A DNA stretch of 5,742 nucleotides from Paludibacteraceae bacterium. Lineage in GTDB: Bacteria > Bacteroidota > Bacteroidia > Bacteroidales > Paludibacteraceae. A model generated the notes under the pieces. It searched no databases. It worked only from the letters and a program-made list of their open reading frames with translations, and was not told the DNA's origin. This document shows, piece by piece, positions 1-5,742 of this stretch (the first letter of the stretch is position 1; each line of letters starts with the position of its first letter). The translations under genes and the position numbers were made by a program. Location of the stretch: the NCBI GenBank assembly GCA_947445425.1, contig CANFFA010000178.1, positions 1-5,742 of the forward strand, written 5' to 3'.

Positions 1-1643
1 AATTCGCTCAATTGTTTTTCAGTTTGGAAAATTAAAGAATCAGCATGATTCAATTTTTCAACGCGTTCTTTTTCTTTTGCATCAGAATCTGCATTTGCAG
101 CAGCTTCGTCTTTCATACGTTTGATCTCCTCGTCAGTCAAACCAGAACTAGCTTCGATACGGATTTTTTGTTCCTTACCAGTTGCTTTGTCTTTTGCTCC
201 AACATGCAAGATACCATTGGCATCAATATCAAAAGTAACTTCAATTTGTGGTTCACCACGACGAGAAGGCATGATGCCATCCAAGTGGAAACGACCAATT
301 GATTTATTTTGATTCGCCATTGGACGTTCACCTTGTAGAATGTGAATTTCTACAGAAGGTTGGTTGTCAGCAGCAGTTGTAAATGTTTCAGATTTTTTAG
401 TTGGAATAGTAGTGTTGGCCTCAATTAATTTGGTCATTACACTTCCCATTGTTTCAATACCCAATGAAAGTGGGGTAACGTCCAAAAGCAATACATCAGT
501 TACCTCACCAGTCAACACACCACCTTGAATAGCAGCACCTACCGCAACAACTTCATCAGGATTTACACCTTTAGAAGCAGCTTTACCAAAGAATTTCTCA
601 ACTGCAGTTTGAATAGCAGGAATACGAGTAGAACCACCTACCAAGATAATTTCATCGATATCACCAATGGTCAAACCTGCATTTTTCAAAGCAGTACGAC
701 ATGGTTCAATTGTTCTTTGGATCAAATCATCAATCAATTGCTCAAATTTAGCACGAGTCAAGGTACGAACCAAGTGACGAGGCACACCATCTACCGGCAT
801 GATATAAGGCAAGTTGATTTCAGAAGAAGTTGTATTTGATAATTCAATTTTTGCTTTTTCAGCAGCTTCTTTCAAACGTTGCAAAGCCATAGGATCTTTG
901 CTCAAGTCGATGTTGCTGTTGTCATTTTTGAATTCTTGTACCAACCAATCAATGATACGGTGGTCAAAATCATCACCACCAAGGTGAGTATCACCATCTG
1001 TAGATTTTACTTCGAATACACCATCACCCAATTCCAACACAGAAACGTCATGAGTACCACCACCACAGTCAAACACAACGATTTTCATATCTTTGTTGGT
1101 TTTGTCCAAACCATAAGCCAATGCAGCAGCAGTAGGCTCGTTAACAATACGACGAACATTTAAACCTGCGATTTCTCCAGCTTCTTTTGTTGCTTGACGT
1201 TGTGCATCGTTAAAATAAGCAGGTACAGTAATTACTGCATCTGTTACTTCTTGTCCAAGATACTCTTCAGCAGTTTTTTTCATTTTTTGAAGAATGATAG
1301 CTGAAATCTCTTGAGCAGAGTACATGCGACCGTCAATGTCAACGCGTGCAGTGTTGTTGTCACCTTTGGCAACTTTAAAAGGTACGCGACCAATTTCTTT
1401 TGTTAAACGGTCGTAGGTTTCGCCCATGAAACGTTTGATAGAGAAAACAGTTTTTGTAGGATTTGTAATCGCTTGACGTTTTGCAGGATCACCTACTTTA
1501 CGTTCGCCACCTTCAATAAATCCAACTACCGAAGGAGTTGTACGTTTACCTTCGCTGTTTGTAATAACGATAGGTTCGTTTCCTTCCATTACAGATACAC
1601 AAGAATTTGTTGTACCCAAGTCAATTCCAATAATTTTGCCCAT
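1..1643 (-). CDS. dnaK: Molecular chaperone DnaK (Hsp70), C-terminus cut off by window edge
   Basis: Cytoplasmic ATP-dependent chaperone that binds and releases unfolded peptides with DnaJ and GrpE. The reading frame is open from the ATG at 1643 to the left edge, giving 547 codons of a protein that is usually about 640 residues, so only the C-terminal lid is missing. Visible landmarks: phosphate-1 loop [10 protein letters not shown] (residues 5-14); catalytic lysine K70 in SIKRFMG, the same number as in E. coli; [30 protein letters not shown]; phosphate-2 loop D192-C-G-G-G-T197; interdomain linker [13 protein letters not shown] from residue 383; then the beta-sandwich substrate domain ([17 protein letters not shown]) and the start of the helical lid. 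The start is fixed by the family N-terminus [14 protein letters not shown]. The leader is A/T-rich without a Shine-Dalgarno, as is usual in Bacteroidota. C193 and H198 replace the Leu and Phe of E. coli in the phosphate-2 region; the His is common in this phylum. Identity is very secure. Confidence 0.99.
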   Translation of the reverse strand, partial: MGKIIGIDLGTTNSCVSVMEGNEPIVITNSEGKRTTPSVVGFIEGGERKVGDPAKRQAITNPTKTVFSIKRFMGETYDRLTKEIGRVPFKVAKGDNNTARVDIDGRMYSAQEISAIILQKMKKTAEEYLGQEVTDAVITVPAYFNDAQRQATKEAGEIAGLNVRRIVNEPTAAALAYGLDKTNKDMKIVVFDCGGGTHDVSVLELGDGVFEVKSTDGDTHLGGDDFDHRIIDWLVQEFKNDNSNIDLSKDPMALQRLKEAAEKAKIELSNTTSSEINLPYIMPVDGVPRHLVRTLTRAKFEQLIDDLIQRTIEPCRTALKNAGLTIGDIDEIILVGGSTRIPAIQTAVEKFFGKAASKGVNPDEVVAVGAAIQGGVLTGEVTDVLLLDVTPLSLGIETMGSVMTKLIEANTTIPTKKSETFTTAADNQPSVEIHILQGERPMANQNKSIGRFHLDGIMPSRRGEPQIEVTFDIDANGILHVGAKDKATGKEQKIRIEASSGLTDEEIKRMKDEAAANADSDAKEKERVEKLNHADSLIFQTEKQLSE

Positions 1644-1687
1644 AATTTAATTTAGTTTGTATTTTTTGTTTTGATTAATTTCTTCGT

Positions 1688-1722
1688 GAAATATATTTCT
1701 TATTTGTTCTCAACTTTACAAA
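1688..1722 (-). promoter_or_regulatory. Candidate dnaK promoter (Bacteroidota type)
   Basis: On the minus strand TTTG (1722-1719) is followed after 23 bases by TATATTTC (1695-1688). This matches 7 of 8 positions of the Bacteroidota -7 consensus TAnnTTTG, with a spacer at the long end of the usual range. Transcription would start near 1681, giving a leader of about 40 nt. A competing candidate is TATCATTTG (1727-1719), which has one extra base between TA and TTTG. The region is AT-rich, so chance matches are easy and this is only a suggestion. Confidence 0.3.
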
Positions 1723-1732
1723 TGATATGCCA

Positions 1733-1833
1733 GCCAACAAATTATGGTTGGCCTCAACGTTTTGACAGTAAATGACTAAATTATTGTTGCAAATTGCAAA
1801 CATAGGCTGCCAAAAAGGCAGAATTGCTGACAG
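1733..1833. promoter_or_regulatory. Cluster of short palindromes and direct repeats upstream of dnaK (candidate operator region)
   Basis: Within 101 bases lie: GCCAAC (1733-1738) and its exact complement GTTGGC (1747-1752), separated by 8 bases; TGACAGTAAATGAC (1763-1776), which contains two TGAC units; a perfect tandem repeat TTGCAAA TTGCAAA (1787-1800); a 5-bp hairpin CTGCC-AAAAA-GGCAG (1807-1821); and CTGACAG (1827-1833). The TGACAG core appears at both 1763 and 1828. The cluster sits roughly 90-190 bases upstream of the dnaK start. No CIRCE element (the HrcA operator TTAGCACTC-N9-GAGTGCTAA) is present. A regulatory role is inferred from density and position only. Confidence 0.3.
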
Positions 1834-1999
1834 AAATCAATTATCTTAAGACCTTCATTGCAGCAATGCTTTGGCAGATGAAATTAGATAATTGTTTTTT
1901 TTTGGGGAGGGGGAATATCAAACTTATAAAAAAATCTATGGGTACAATCAGAAACAAAATTCTCAATCTAATTCCAAAGATCATTGAAATTTGATTTTC

Positions 2000-2033
2000 G
2001 CTGATTCCAGTTCGCTTTGCGAACAGCATCAGC
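2000..2033. repeat. Two-part hairpin (6 bp + 6 bp)
   Basis: The outer arms GCTGAT (2000-2005) and ATCAGC (2028-2033) are perfectly complementary. They enclose a small internal loop and an inner perfect stem, GTTCGC (2010-2015) with GCGAAC (2019-2024), closed by a TTT loop. No T tract follows on either strand, so it is not a typical intrinsic terminator. It lies only 3 bases from the next hairpin and may be part of the same element. Confidence 0.5.
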
Positions 2034-2036
2034 AGT

Positions 2037-2089
2037 ATCTGCGAAATCTGCGGGAAAATATGTCCCCAGAATTCGCAGATACCGCAGAT
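2037..2089. repeat. Imperfect palindrome built from ATCTGCG units
   Basis: The left arm ATCTGCGAAATCTGCGGG (2037-2054) pairs with the right arm CCCCAGAATTCGCAGAT (2064-2080) across a 9-base loop. I count 17 pairs, one A/A mismatch (2046/2071) and one bulged C (2051). The left arm is itself a tandem duplication of ATCTGCG (2037 and 2046), and a further inverted unit CCGCAGAT (2082-2089) follows the right arm. The unit structure resembles the dispersed intergenic palindromes often seen in Bacteroidota genomes; that resemblance is from memory and unverified. It lies about 40 bases past the ruvC stop, so it could stabilise or end the ruvC transcript, although no U tract follows. Confidence 0.55.
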
Positions 2090-2127
2090 AAAAATATCAT
2101 TTGGGAACTTTATTTACTTACAAATTC

Positions 2128-2715
2128 TTAGTCAATAGCACCTTTGGGCTTATTCACCTTCTTCACTTTATCTTCATTTTTAGCTACAAAATCCTTCCAA
2201 CCCGAATAAGCCTTCTCAGCAACAGGCCTTCCTGCTTGTAAAAAATGACAATAGGCTGCCGCTAAACCATCTGTAGCATCCATTTGTGGCAGCATATTTT
2301 CTACGGGAATCTTTAACATGCGTCGTAGCATATCTGCCACCTGCTCTTTGGATGAAGCGCCGCTACCAGTTATAGCCATCTTAATTTTCAATGGTGCATA
2401 TTCTGTAATGGGAATATCACGGTACAATGCCGCAGACATGGCAACCCCTTGTGCACGACCAAGTTTGAGCATAGACTGCACATTTTTACCAAAGAAAGGC
2501 GCTTCAATGGCCAAACAATCGGGATGGAATTCATCAATTAAGGAGAGAGTTCTTGCGAAAATTCTTTGTAATTTTAAATAGTGATCACTGTATTTTTTCA
2601 AATCAAGGACTCCCATGGCAATCAGTTCCGGCTTATTTCCAACCACTTTAATTAAGCCATAACCCATAATAGTGGTTCCGGGATCAATCCCCAATATGAT
2701 TTGTTCTTTGATCAT
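2128..2715 (-). CDS. ruvC: Crossover junction endodeoxyribonuclease RuvC
   Basis: Holliday-junction resolvase: as a dimer with the RuvAB branch-migration motor it nicks two opposed strands of a four-way junction during recombinational repair. The 195-residue product is slightly longer than E. coli RuvC (173). All four acidic metal ligands of the RNase H-like fold are visible: D11 in GIDPGTT, E71 in IEAPFF, and D146 and D149 in [14 protein letters not shown]74, three residues after the glutamate, matches the junction-stacking phenylalanine F69 of E. coli. The segment [16 protein letters not shown] (residues 77-92) is also typical. The extra length is a Lys-rich C-terminal tail (about 165-195). 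The start at 2715 places GIDPGTT at the normal distance from the N-terminus. It lies 68 bases downstream of the DUF4286 gene on the same strand, probably in one transcript. Confidence 0.97.
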   Translation of the reverse strand: MIKEQIILGIDPGTTIMGYGLIKVVGNKPELIAMGVLDLKKYSDHYLKLQRIFARTLSLIDEFHPDCLAIEAPFFGKNVQSMLKLGRAQGVAMSAALYRDIPITEYAPLKIKMAITGSGASSKEQVADMLRRMLKIPVENMLPQMDATDGLAAAYCHFLQAGRPVAEKAYSGWKDFVAKNEDKVKKVNKPKGAID

Positions 2716-2783
2716 TTATATTTTACATTTACAAAAAAGGAAGTTTCAGCCAATCAAATAGGAAGGAAAAGCAATCAGTGCTC

Positions 2784-3086
2784 CTATACAAGTTCCAGTA
2801 CGGTAGTAAAAAAGAGTGCTTCAGTTGCAAATTGTTTCGTAAAATCAGCTTTGAAAATCTCTCCATATTTTATATTCCATGATTTCAAAGTTTCCATGTC
2901 TTGTATATGAAATTGCACTGAGAAAGAAGTACCTTCTTGCTCCTCATTTGTCAACACTTTTGCCACTTGTGGAAGTGAAAACAATTGCGACTCGAGCATG
3001 AATGGAATGTGTTGTTCTTGAATCCATTTCATCCAAGGGCCATACACTTTATCAGAAACTAAATAGGTAGTATTAAAAATGAGCAT
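2784..3086 (-). CDS. DUF4286 family protein of unknown function
   Basis: A complete 100-residue protein that I recognise as DUF4286-like: an N-terminal beta strand (MLIFNTTYLV), an amphipathic helix with WMKWIQEQHIPFML (residues 18-31), then SFSVQFHIQD (54-63) as a second strand, and a C-terminal ALFFTTVLELV strand (90-100). The alternating strand-helix pattern suggests a small ferredoxin-like or dimeric alpha-beta fold, but that is inference. There is no signal peptide, transmembrane segment or obvious catalytic motif, so it is probably cytoplasmic. The biochemical role is unknown. It is the first gene of a likely two-gene transcript with ruvC, and a consensus -7 box lies about 30 bases upstream of its start. 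Shared transcription is weak evidence for a link with DNA repair. Family assignment rests on recalled similarity, not a search. Confidence 0.8.
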   Translation of the reverse strand: MLIFNTTYLVSDKVYGPWMKWIQEQHIPFMLESQLFSLPQVAKVLTNEEQEGTSFSVQFHIQDMETLKSWNIKYGEIFKADFTKQFATEALFFTTVLELV

Positions 3087-3114
3087 AAAAATTGATTTAT
3101 AGAAATAACTAGTA

Positions 3115-3122
3115 CAAAAGTA
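3115..3122 (-). promoter_or_regulatory. -7 box for the DUF4286-ruvC transcript
   Basis: TACTTTTG on the minus strand (3122 down to 3115) is an exact match to the Bacteroidota -7 consensus TAnnTTTG. Transcription would begin near 3108-3110, leaving a leader of about 22-25 nt before the ATG at 3086. No TTTG is seen at the standard distance upstream; the nearest is only 11 bases away, so the -33 element is weak or absent. Confidence 0.5.
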
Positions 3123-3144
3123 GGCATAATTTGCAAAACTTCCT

Positions 3145-3152
3145 TATCTTTG
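3145..3152 (+). promoter_or_regulatory. -7 box of the tRNA-Ala promoter
   Basis: TATCTTTG exactly matches the Bacteroidota -7 consensus TAnnTTTG and lies 20 bases before the first base of the tRNA, as expected for a tRNA promoter with a short 5' leader. A TTTG at 3130-3133 is too close (11-base spacer) to be a standard -33 box. The 22 bases between this box and the oppositely facing one form a compact divergent promoter. Confidence 0.6.
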
Positions 3153-3172
3153 CAGGGCAATAAAAAGCAATT

Positions 3173-3246
3173 GGGGGTTTAGCTCATCTGGCTAGAGCGC
3201 GACACTGGCAGTGTCGAGGTGACCGGTTCGAGTCCGGTAATCTCCA
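3173..3246 (+). tRNA. tRNA-Ala, anticodon GGC
   Basis: A full 74-nt cloverleaf can be drawn by hand. Acceptor stem 3173-3179 pairs with 3239-3245 over 7 bp and includes G3-U70 (3175/3243), the identity pair for alanine. The D stem is GCTC/GAGC (3182-3185, 3195-3198). The anticodon stem CGACA/TGTCG (3200-3204, 3212-3216) encloses the loop CTGGCAG with T33 and anticodon GGC at 3207-3209, which reads GCC and GCU codons. The variable loop has 5 nt. The T stem ACCGG/CCGGT (3222-3226, 3234-3238) encloses TTCGAGT. The discriminator base is A3246. The 3' CCA is not encoded (CAA follows), so it must be added after transcription. Confidence 0.97.
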
Positions 3247-3250
3247 CAAC

Positions 3251-3291
3251 AAAAAGACCAATTAGAACTTTCGTTCTAATTGGTCTTTTTT
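3251..3291. terminator. Bidirectional intrinsic terminator between tRNA-Ala and the TonB receptor
   Basis: AAAAAGACCAATTAGAAC (3251-3268) and GTTCTAATTGGTCTTTTT (3273-3290) are exact inverse complements, an 18-bp stem with a TTTC loop. On the plus strand it ends in a run of T (3285-3291) just after the tRNA. On the minus strand the A run at 3251-3255 becomes a U tract after the stem, 39 bases past the receptor stop codon. It can therefore stop both converging transcripts. Confidence 0.93.
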
Positions 3292-3329
3292 CATTCTTAC
3301 AATGCGACCCCAATCGCACATTAGAAGAA

Positions 3330-5621
3330 TTAAAATTTAACAGTCACCATTGCTAAGAAGTTACGGCCTGCTTGTGGATAACAACCAAAATAATTATTTA
3401 CAGTAGAAGATGAGTTATATACTGGATTAGCGTTATCTTGAGCAATAGTTGGATAACTCCAAGCATTGCTAATGTACTTTTGATCAAAAACATTATTCAC
3501 CAATATCGCAAAATTTAGACTACACATTTTTGGAACAAGTAAAGAATAAGAGCATCGTAGGTTGTTAACAAAATATGCTTCTAGCATACGATCTTTACTG
3601 CCAGTATTATCCAAAAATTGACTCCCAACATAAACAGACTGCAACCCAAGTTCTACACCTTCAACTAAAAAAGTAAACAAACTATTTGCTAATACCTGCG
3701 GCGTGTAGGCAATTGGAGTATTGTGATATAAATTGCTAACACTTTCGCCAGTTGGAGCCCAGTATTCATCCACTACGTTTACAGTTTCCACAAAATCTAA
3801 AATCCTATTATTGCTTAAGGTGGCAGTTCCATCCCACTTCATCCATGTAGTAGGTTTTACACTTGCCATCAACTCAACACCAGAACGGTAACTTTTAGGG
3901 ATATTAACAGCTATTCCCTCCCCTATCTCATTCAACTTTCCGGTCAAGATAAGTTGATCACGATAATTCATAAAGTACAAATTCAAACCAATTGCAATCA
4001 AGTTATTGTGATATTTATATCCGGCTTCATAATCATGCAAGGTCTCTGGCGCTGGCAAAGTACTTGAAGTAAAATTAGAACGTGTTGGCTCCCTGTTTGC
4101 AATAGCAAAAGAGGCATACAAATCATTTTCAAGGTCTGGGCGATAATATAATCCTGCCTTGGGATTGAAAAAATTAAACTTCTTCTCAACATTTAAGATT
4201 TGCCTTCCATTATTGCCTTCATCCCAAGCAAAATGAGGTCCATGGAGACTGTACTGAACATTTCTATACTGAAGATCTCCAGACAGACTCAACTTCGAAC
4301 TCAAATCACAACTAGCTTTTATATAAACATTTGCATCTTTTTTATCAACTTTATTTCGGTAATATTCAGTTATTGGCAACAATCTAGCAGAGTCATTCTT
4401 AGCCCAAATAACATTCCCAAATTGATCACCTAAATACTGATTTACAGCTCCACCCAACTGAGCATTAAAATTTGAATTTTTGTAATTCAAAGCAAAGACC
4501 CCACCCGCAAAATCATTACCCATTTTCTTCTGAGTAACCAAATCACTAGTTGGTTCTAAAACACCACCAACTAATAAATTAGGCAAAGCGAATTGACTTA
4601 ATGTACTGCCCATATTATACTCTTCATAGTACCCATCACCTCTTGTATAATGCAAGCCTAAATTCATACTTAATTCGTTTGAAAAAACATGACTTCCTAG
4701 TAATTGATAATGAGTTTGTACATAATTATCAGTCTGATTTTTATAGTACGGGGCAACGCTATCTCCCGTATATCCTGCAGGATTGTGAGTTCTAGGATAT
4801 TCCAAATTCGGTAGAACATATGAATCAACACCATACCAAGCCTGATAGGTTTTCTCTTTTCCTCCAAAAGTCACAAATTTAATCGATGTTTTATCGACAT
4901 AATAACCAGCCTGAACATAATAAGACTTTAAGTCTGTAGCCGCACGATCGATATATCCATCAGAGCTGATAGAAGAGAGCCTAGTATCTATTGCCCAATG
5001 CTTGTTTATTAAACCTGTACTGGCCTTCATGGTAAACTTCTGTGTATTAAATGATCCTTTGGTAACACTAAATTCTCCAGCAGGCTTCTCTGAGTAATTA
5101 TCCGTTTGAATATTGATGTTAGCACCAAAAGCACCCGCACCATTGGTAGAAGAACCAACACCACGTTGAACCTGAATACTTTGAACTGATGAAGCAAAAT
5201 CAGGAAGATCTACCCAATAGGCACCTTGTTCATCAGCATCATTGTATGGAATACCATTGATGGTCACGTTGATACGGGAAGCATCCGTACCACGAATACG
5301 AAAACCAGTATATCCAACACCTGCTCCAGCATCGGATGTAGTAACCAAGGAAGGGGTTGTAGAAAGAAGGTAAGGAATATCTTGTCCAAAATTTGATTTA
5401 CTCAAGGTTTCCTTATCAATATTAGTATAGGCGATGGGTGATTTATCTCCTGCCCGCAAGGAGGATACTGAAACTTCGGAAAGAGAGTAGGACTTAGTCT
5501 TGGATTTGGAAATAGTATCACTCTTTGTGTAAGCGCTACTGGTAATAATTGATGACTTTTGTTGCGAAAAAGTCGCAGCGAGAGAGCAGAGCAGAAATGC
5601 TCCAATAAAATAAAATCTCAT
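3330..5621 (-). CDS. TonB-dependent outer-membrane receptor, predicted thiamine (or thiamine-precursor) transporter
   Basis: A 763-residue outer-membrane beta-barrel energised by TonB-ExbBD. The N-terminus has a Sec signal peptide (residues 1 to about 19; basic Arg2, hydrophobic core GAFLLCSLAA) with no proper lipobox. A TonB-box-like segment SLSEVSVSS lies near residue 46. The plug (about 48-175) contains GFRIRGTDASRINVTINGIPYND, split here as GFRIRGTD (106-113) and INGIPYND (121-128), and ends with the typical QVQRGVGSSTNGAGAFGANI (150-169). The barrel fills the rest, with the C-terminal-box motif VNNVFDQKYISN (708-719) and a final Phe for BAM recognition. It lacks the carboxypeptidase-regulatory-like N-terminal extension of SusC-type receptors and has no SusD partner here. 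Sequence alone would give a generic or iron-siderophore label, but the TPP riboswitch directly upstream points to thiamine, as for the OMthi-type receptors described in Bacteroides. It is transcribed alone, up to the terminator at 3251-3291. The receptor class is certain; the substrate is inferred from regulation. Confidence 0.93.
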   Translation of the reverse strand: MRFYFIGAFLLCSLAATFSQQKSSIITSSAYTKSDTISKSKTKSYSLSEVSVSSLRAGDKSPIAYTNIDKETLSKSNFGQDIPYLLSTTPSLVTTSDAGAGVGYTGFRIRGTDASRINVTINGIPYNDADEQGAYWVDLPDFASSVQSIQVQRGVGSSTNGAGAFGANINIQTDNYSEKPAGEFSVTKGSFNTQKFTMKASTGLINKHWAIDTRLSSISSDGYIDRAATDLKSYYVQAGYYVDKTSIKFVTFGGKEKTYQAWYGVDSYVLPNLEYPRTHNPAGYTGDSVAPYYKNQTDNYVQTHYQLLGSHVFSNELSMNLGLHYTRGDGYYEEYNMGSTLSQFALPNLLVGGVLEPTSDLVTQKKMGNDFAGGVFALNYKNSNFNAQLGGAVNQYLGDQFGNVIWAKNDSARLLPITEYYRNKVDKKDANVYIKASCDLSSKLSLSGDLQYRNVQYSLHGPHFAWDEGNNGRQILNVEKKFNFFNPKAGLYYRPDLENDLYASFAIANREPTRSNFTSSTLPAPETLHDYEAGYKYHNNLIAIGLNLYFMNYRDQLILTGKLNEIGEGIAVNIPKSYRSGVELMASVKPTTWMKWDGTATLSNNRILDFVETVNVVDEYWAPTGESVSNLYHNTPIAYTPQVLANSLFTFLVEGVELGLQSVYVGSQFLDNTGSKDRMLEAYFVNNLRCSYSLLVPKMCSLNFAILVNNVFDQKYISNAWSYPTIAQDNANPVYNSSSTVNNYFGCYPQAGRNFLAMVTVKF

Positions 5622-5623
5622 TT

Positions 5624-5652
5624 CAAATTAAATTAAGTTATTAATTAATTTG
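5624..5652 (-). promoter_or_regulatory. A/U-rich hairpin abutting the receptor start codon (candidate expression platform)
   Basis: On the minus strand CAAATTAATTAA pairs with TTAATTTAATTTG around a TAAC loop: 8 bp (5624-5631 with 5645-5652), then one bulged base (5632), then 4 bp (5633-5636 with 5641-5644). It ends two bases before the ATG at 5621. There is no T tract, so it is not a terminator. It would occlude the A/T-rich initiation region that Bacteroidota use instead of a Shine-Dalgarno. With a single G-C pair it is weak and could be chance in AT-rich DNA. Confidence 0.35.
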
Positions 5653-5682
5653 AGGCACAAAAATAAAAGATAGTGATGATTG

Positions 5683-5742
5683 TTGCTTATTCCCTTCTCG
5701 GCATTACCCGTGCAGGTTCAAAGGGTATGATCTCAGCCCGAA
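5683..5742 (-). promoter_or_regulatory. TPP riboswitch (THI element), 5' part outside the window
   Basis: Read on the minus strand, the right end of the window carries the conserved TPP aptamer signatures in order: CTGAGA (5736-5731), ATACCC (5727-5722), GAACCTG (5719-5713), the P4 hairpin CGG-GTAATG-CCG (around 5710-5699), and AAGGGA (5696-5691), followed by AATAAGCAAC, which would supply the 3' strand of P1. The 5' strand of P1 and the variable P3 region lie past the window edge. The aptamer binds thiamine pyrophosphate and normally lowers expression of the downstream gene. About 60 bases separate it from the receptor start codon on the same strand. Confidence 0.93.

Larger units (their letters stand above)
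1644..2127. other. 484-base intergenic region between ruvC and dnaK
   Basis: This stretch holds no convincing gene. The part nearest dnaK (1644 to about 1835) has a possible promoter and several short inverted and direct repeats. The middle (about 1840-1995) is A/T-rich, with one notable tract of nine T (1895-1903) running into GGGGAGGGGG (1904-1913). The part nearest ruvC (2000-2089) contains two hairpins. A 62-codon open frame on the minus strand (1841-2029) runs through the tract and the first hairpin and has no recognisable protein content. I see no tRNA cloverleaf or known riboswitch here. Confidence 0.7.

Noticed and set aside
525..1163. Open frames on the plus strand inside dnaK (525-839 and 879-1163)
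   Set aside because: They are antisense to strongly conserved DnaK coding sequence and their products are Thr/Ser/Asn-rich shadows without domain character.
1733..1752. GCCAAC-N8-GTTGGC as an HrcA CIRCE operator
   Set aside because: The sequence does not match TTAGCACTC-N9-GAGTGCTAA in arm length or content.
1841..2029. 62-codon open frame on the minus strand between ruvC and dnaK
   Set aside because: It runs through the poly-T/G tract and the hairpin at 2000-2033, has low-complexity hydrophobic content and a basic KKK stretch encoded by the homopolymer, and resembles no family I know. It is best explained as chance.
2037..2080. The palindrome downstream of ruvC as a standard Rho-independent terminator
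   Set aside because: Neither strand has a T tract immediately after the stem, and the internal duplicated units are not typical of terminators.
2037..2089. Repeats of ATCTGCG as a CRISPR array
   Set aside because: The units are only 7-9 bases, partly inverted and without regular spacers.
2318..2581. 87-codon open frame on the plus strand opposite ruvC
   Set aside because: It overlaps the catalytic core of RuvC in antisense and has no independent support.
2701..2910. 69-codon open frame on the plus strand across the ruvC/DUF4286 gap
   Set aside because: It is antisense to both genes' ends, and its composition is that of a shadow frame.
5658..5665. TATTTTTG on the minus strand between the riboswitch and the receptor start, an exact TAnnTTTG match that could be a second promoter bypassing the riboswitch
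   Set aside because: No TTG or TTTG lies 17-23 bases upstream, and the spacer is so A/T-rich that a chance match is likely. Transcript mapping would settle it.

Overview
The window looks like chromosomal DNA of a Bacteroidota bacterium. The DNA is AT-rich, and no gene start has a clear Shine-Dalgarno sequence; starts are preceded by A/T-rich leaders instead. Two -7 boxes match the Bacteroidota consensus TAnnTTTG exactly. The DnaK variant reads [11 protein letters not shown], the Thr-His-Asp form I associate with this phylum. A DUF4286 gene and a TPP-riboswitch-controlled TonB-dependent receptor also fit. I cannot fix the family; Chitinophagaceae or a related aquatic or soil lineage is a guess.

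Layout from left to right: (1) 1-1643, minus strand: dnaK, cut by the left window edge so that about the last 90 codons are missing. (2) 1644-2127: a 484-base gene-free stretch. Its dnaK-proximal half carries a candidate dnaK promoter and a cluster of short palindromes and direct repeats that may be a heat-shock control region. Its ruvC-proximal half carries two strong imperfect hairpins that look like an intergenic palindromic repeat. (3) 2128-2715 and 2784-3086, minus strand: ruvC preceded by a small DUF4286 gene, probably one transcript in the order DUF4286-ruvC. (4) 3087-3172: a short divergent promoter region with one consensus -7 box facing each way. (5) 3173-3246, plus strand: tRNA-Ala(GGC), followed at 3251-3291 by a perfect 18-bp bidirectional terminator. 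(6) 3330-5621, minus strand: a 763-residue TonB-dependent outer-membrane receptor. (7) 5683-5742, minus strand: the 3' part of a TPP (THI-box) riboswitch whose 5' end lies outside the window, with an A/U-rich hairpin between the aptamer and the start codon.

The most informative link is between the last two: the TPP riboswitch identifies the receptor, which homology alone would label a generic or iron receptor, as a likely importer of thiamine or a thiamine precursor. The remaining genes are housekeeping: protein folding, Holliday-junction resolution and translation. I found no CRISPR array, insertion sequence, phage gene, toxin-antitoxin pair or defence system. No wholly new system is visible. 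The points most worth testing are the expression platform of the riboswitch, the palindrome cluster upstream of dnaK and the hairpin repeat downstream of ruvC.
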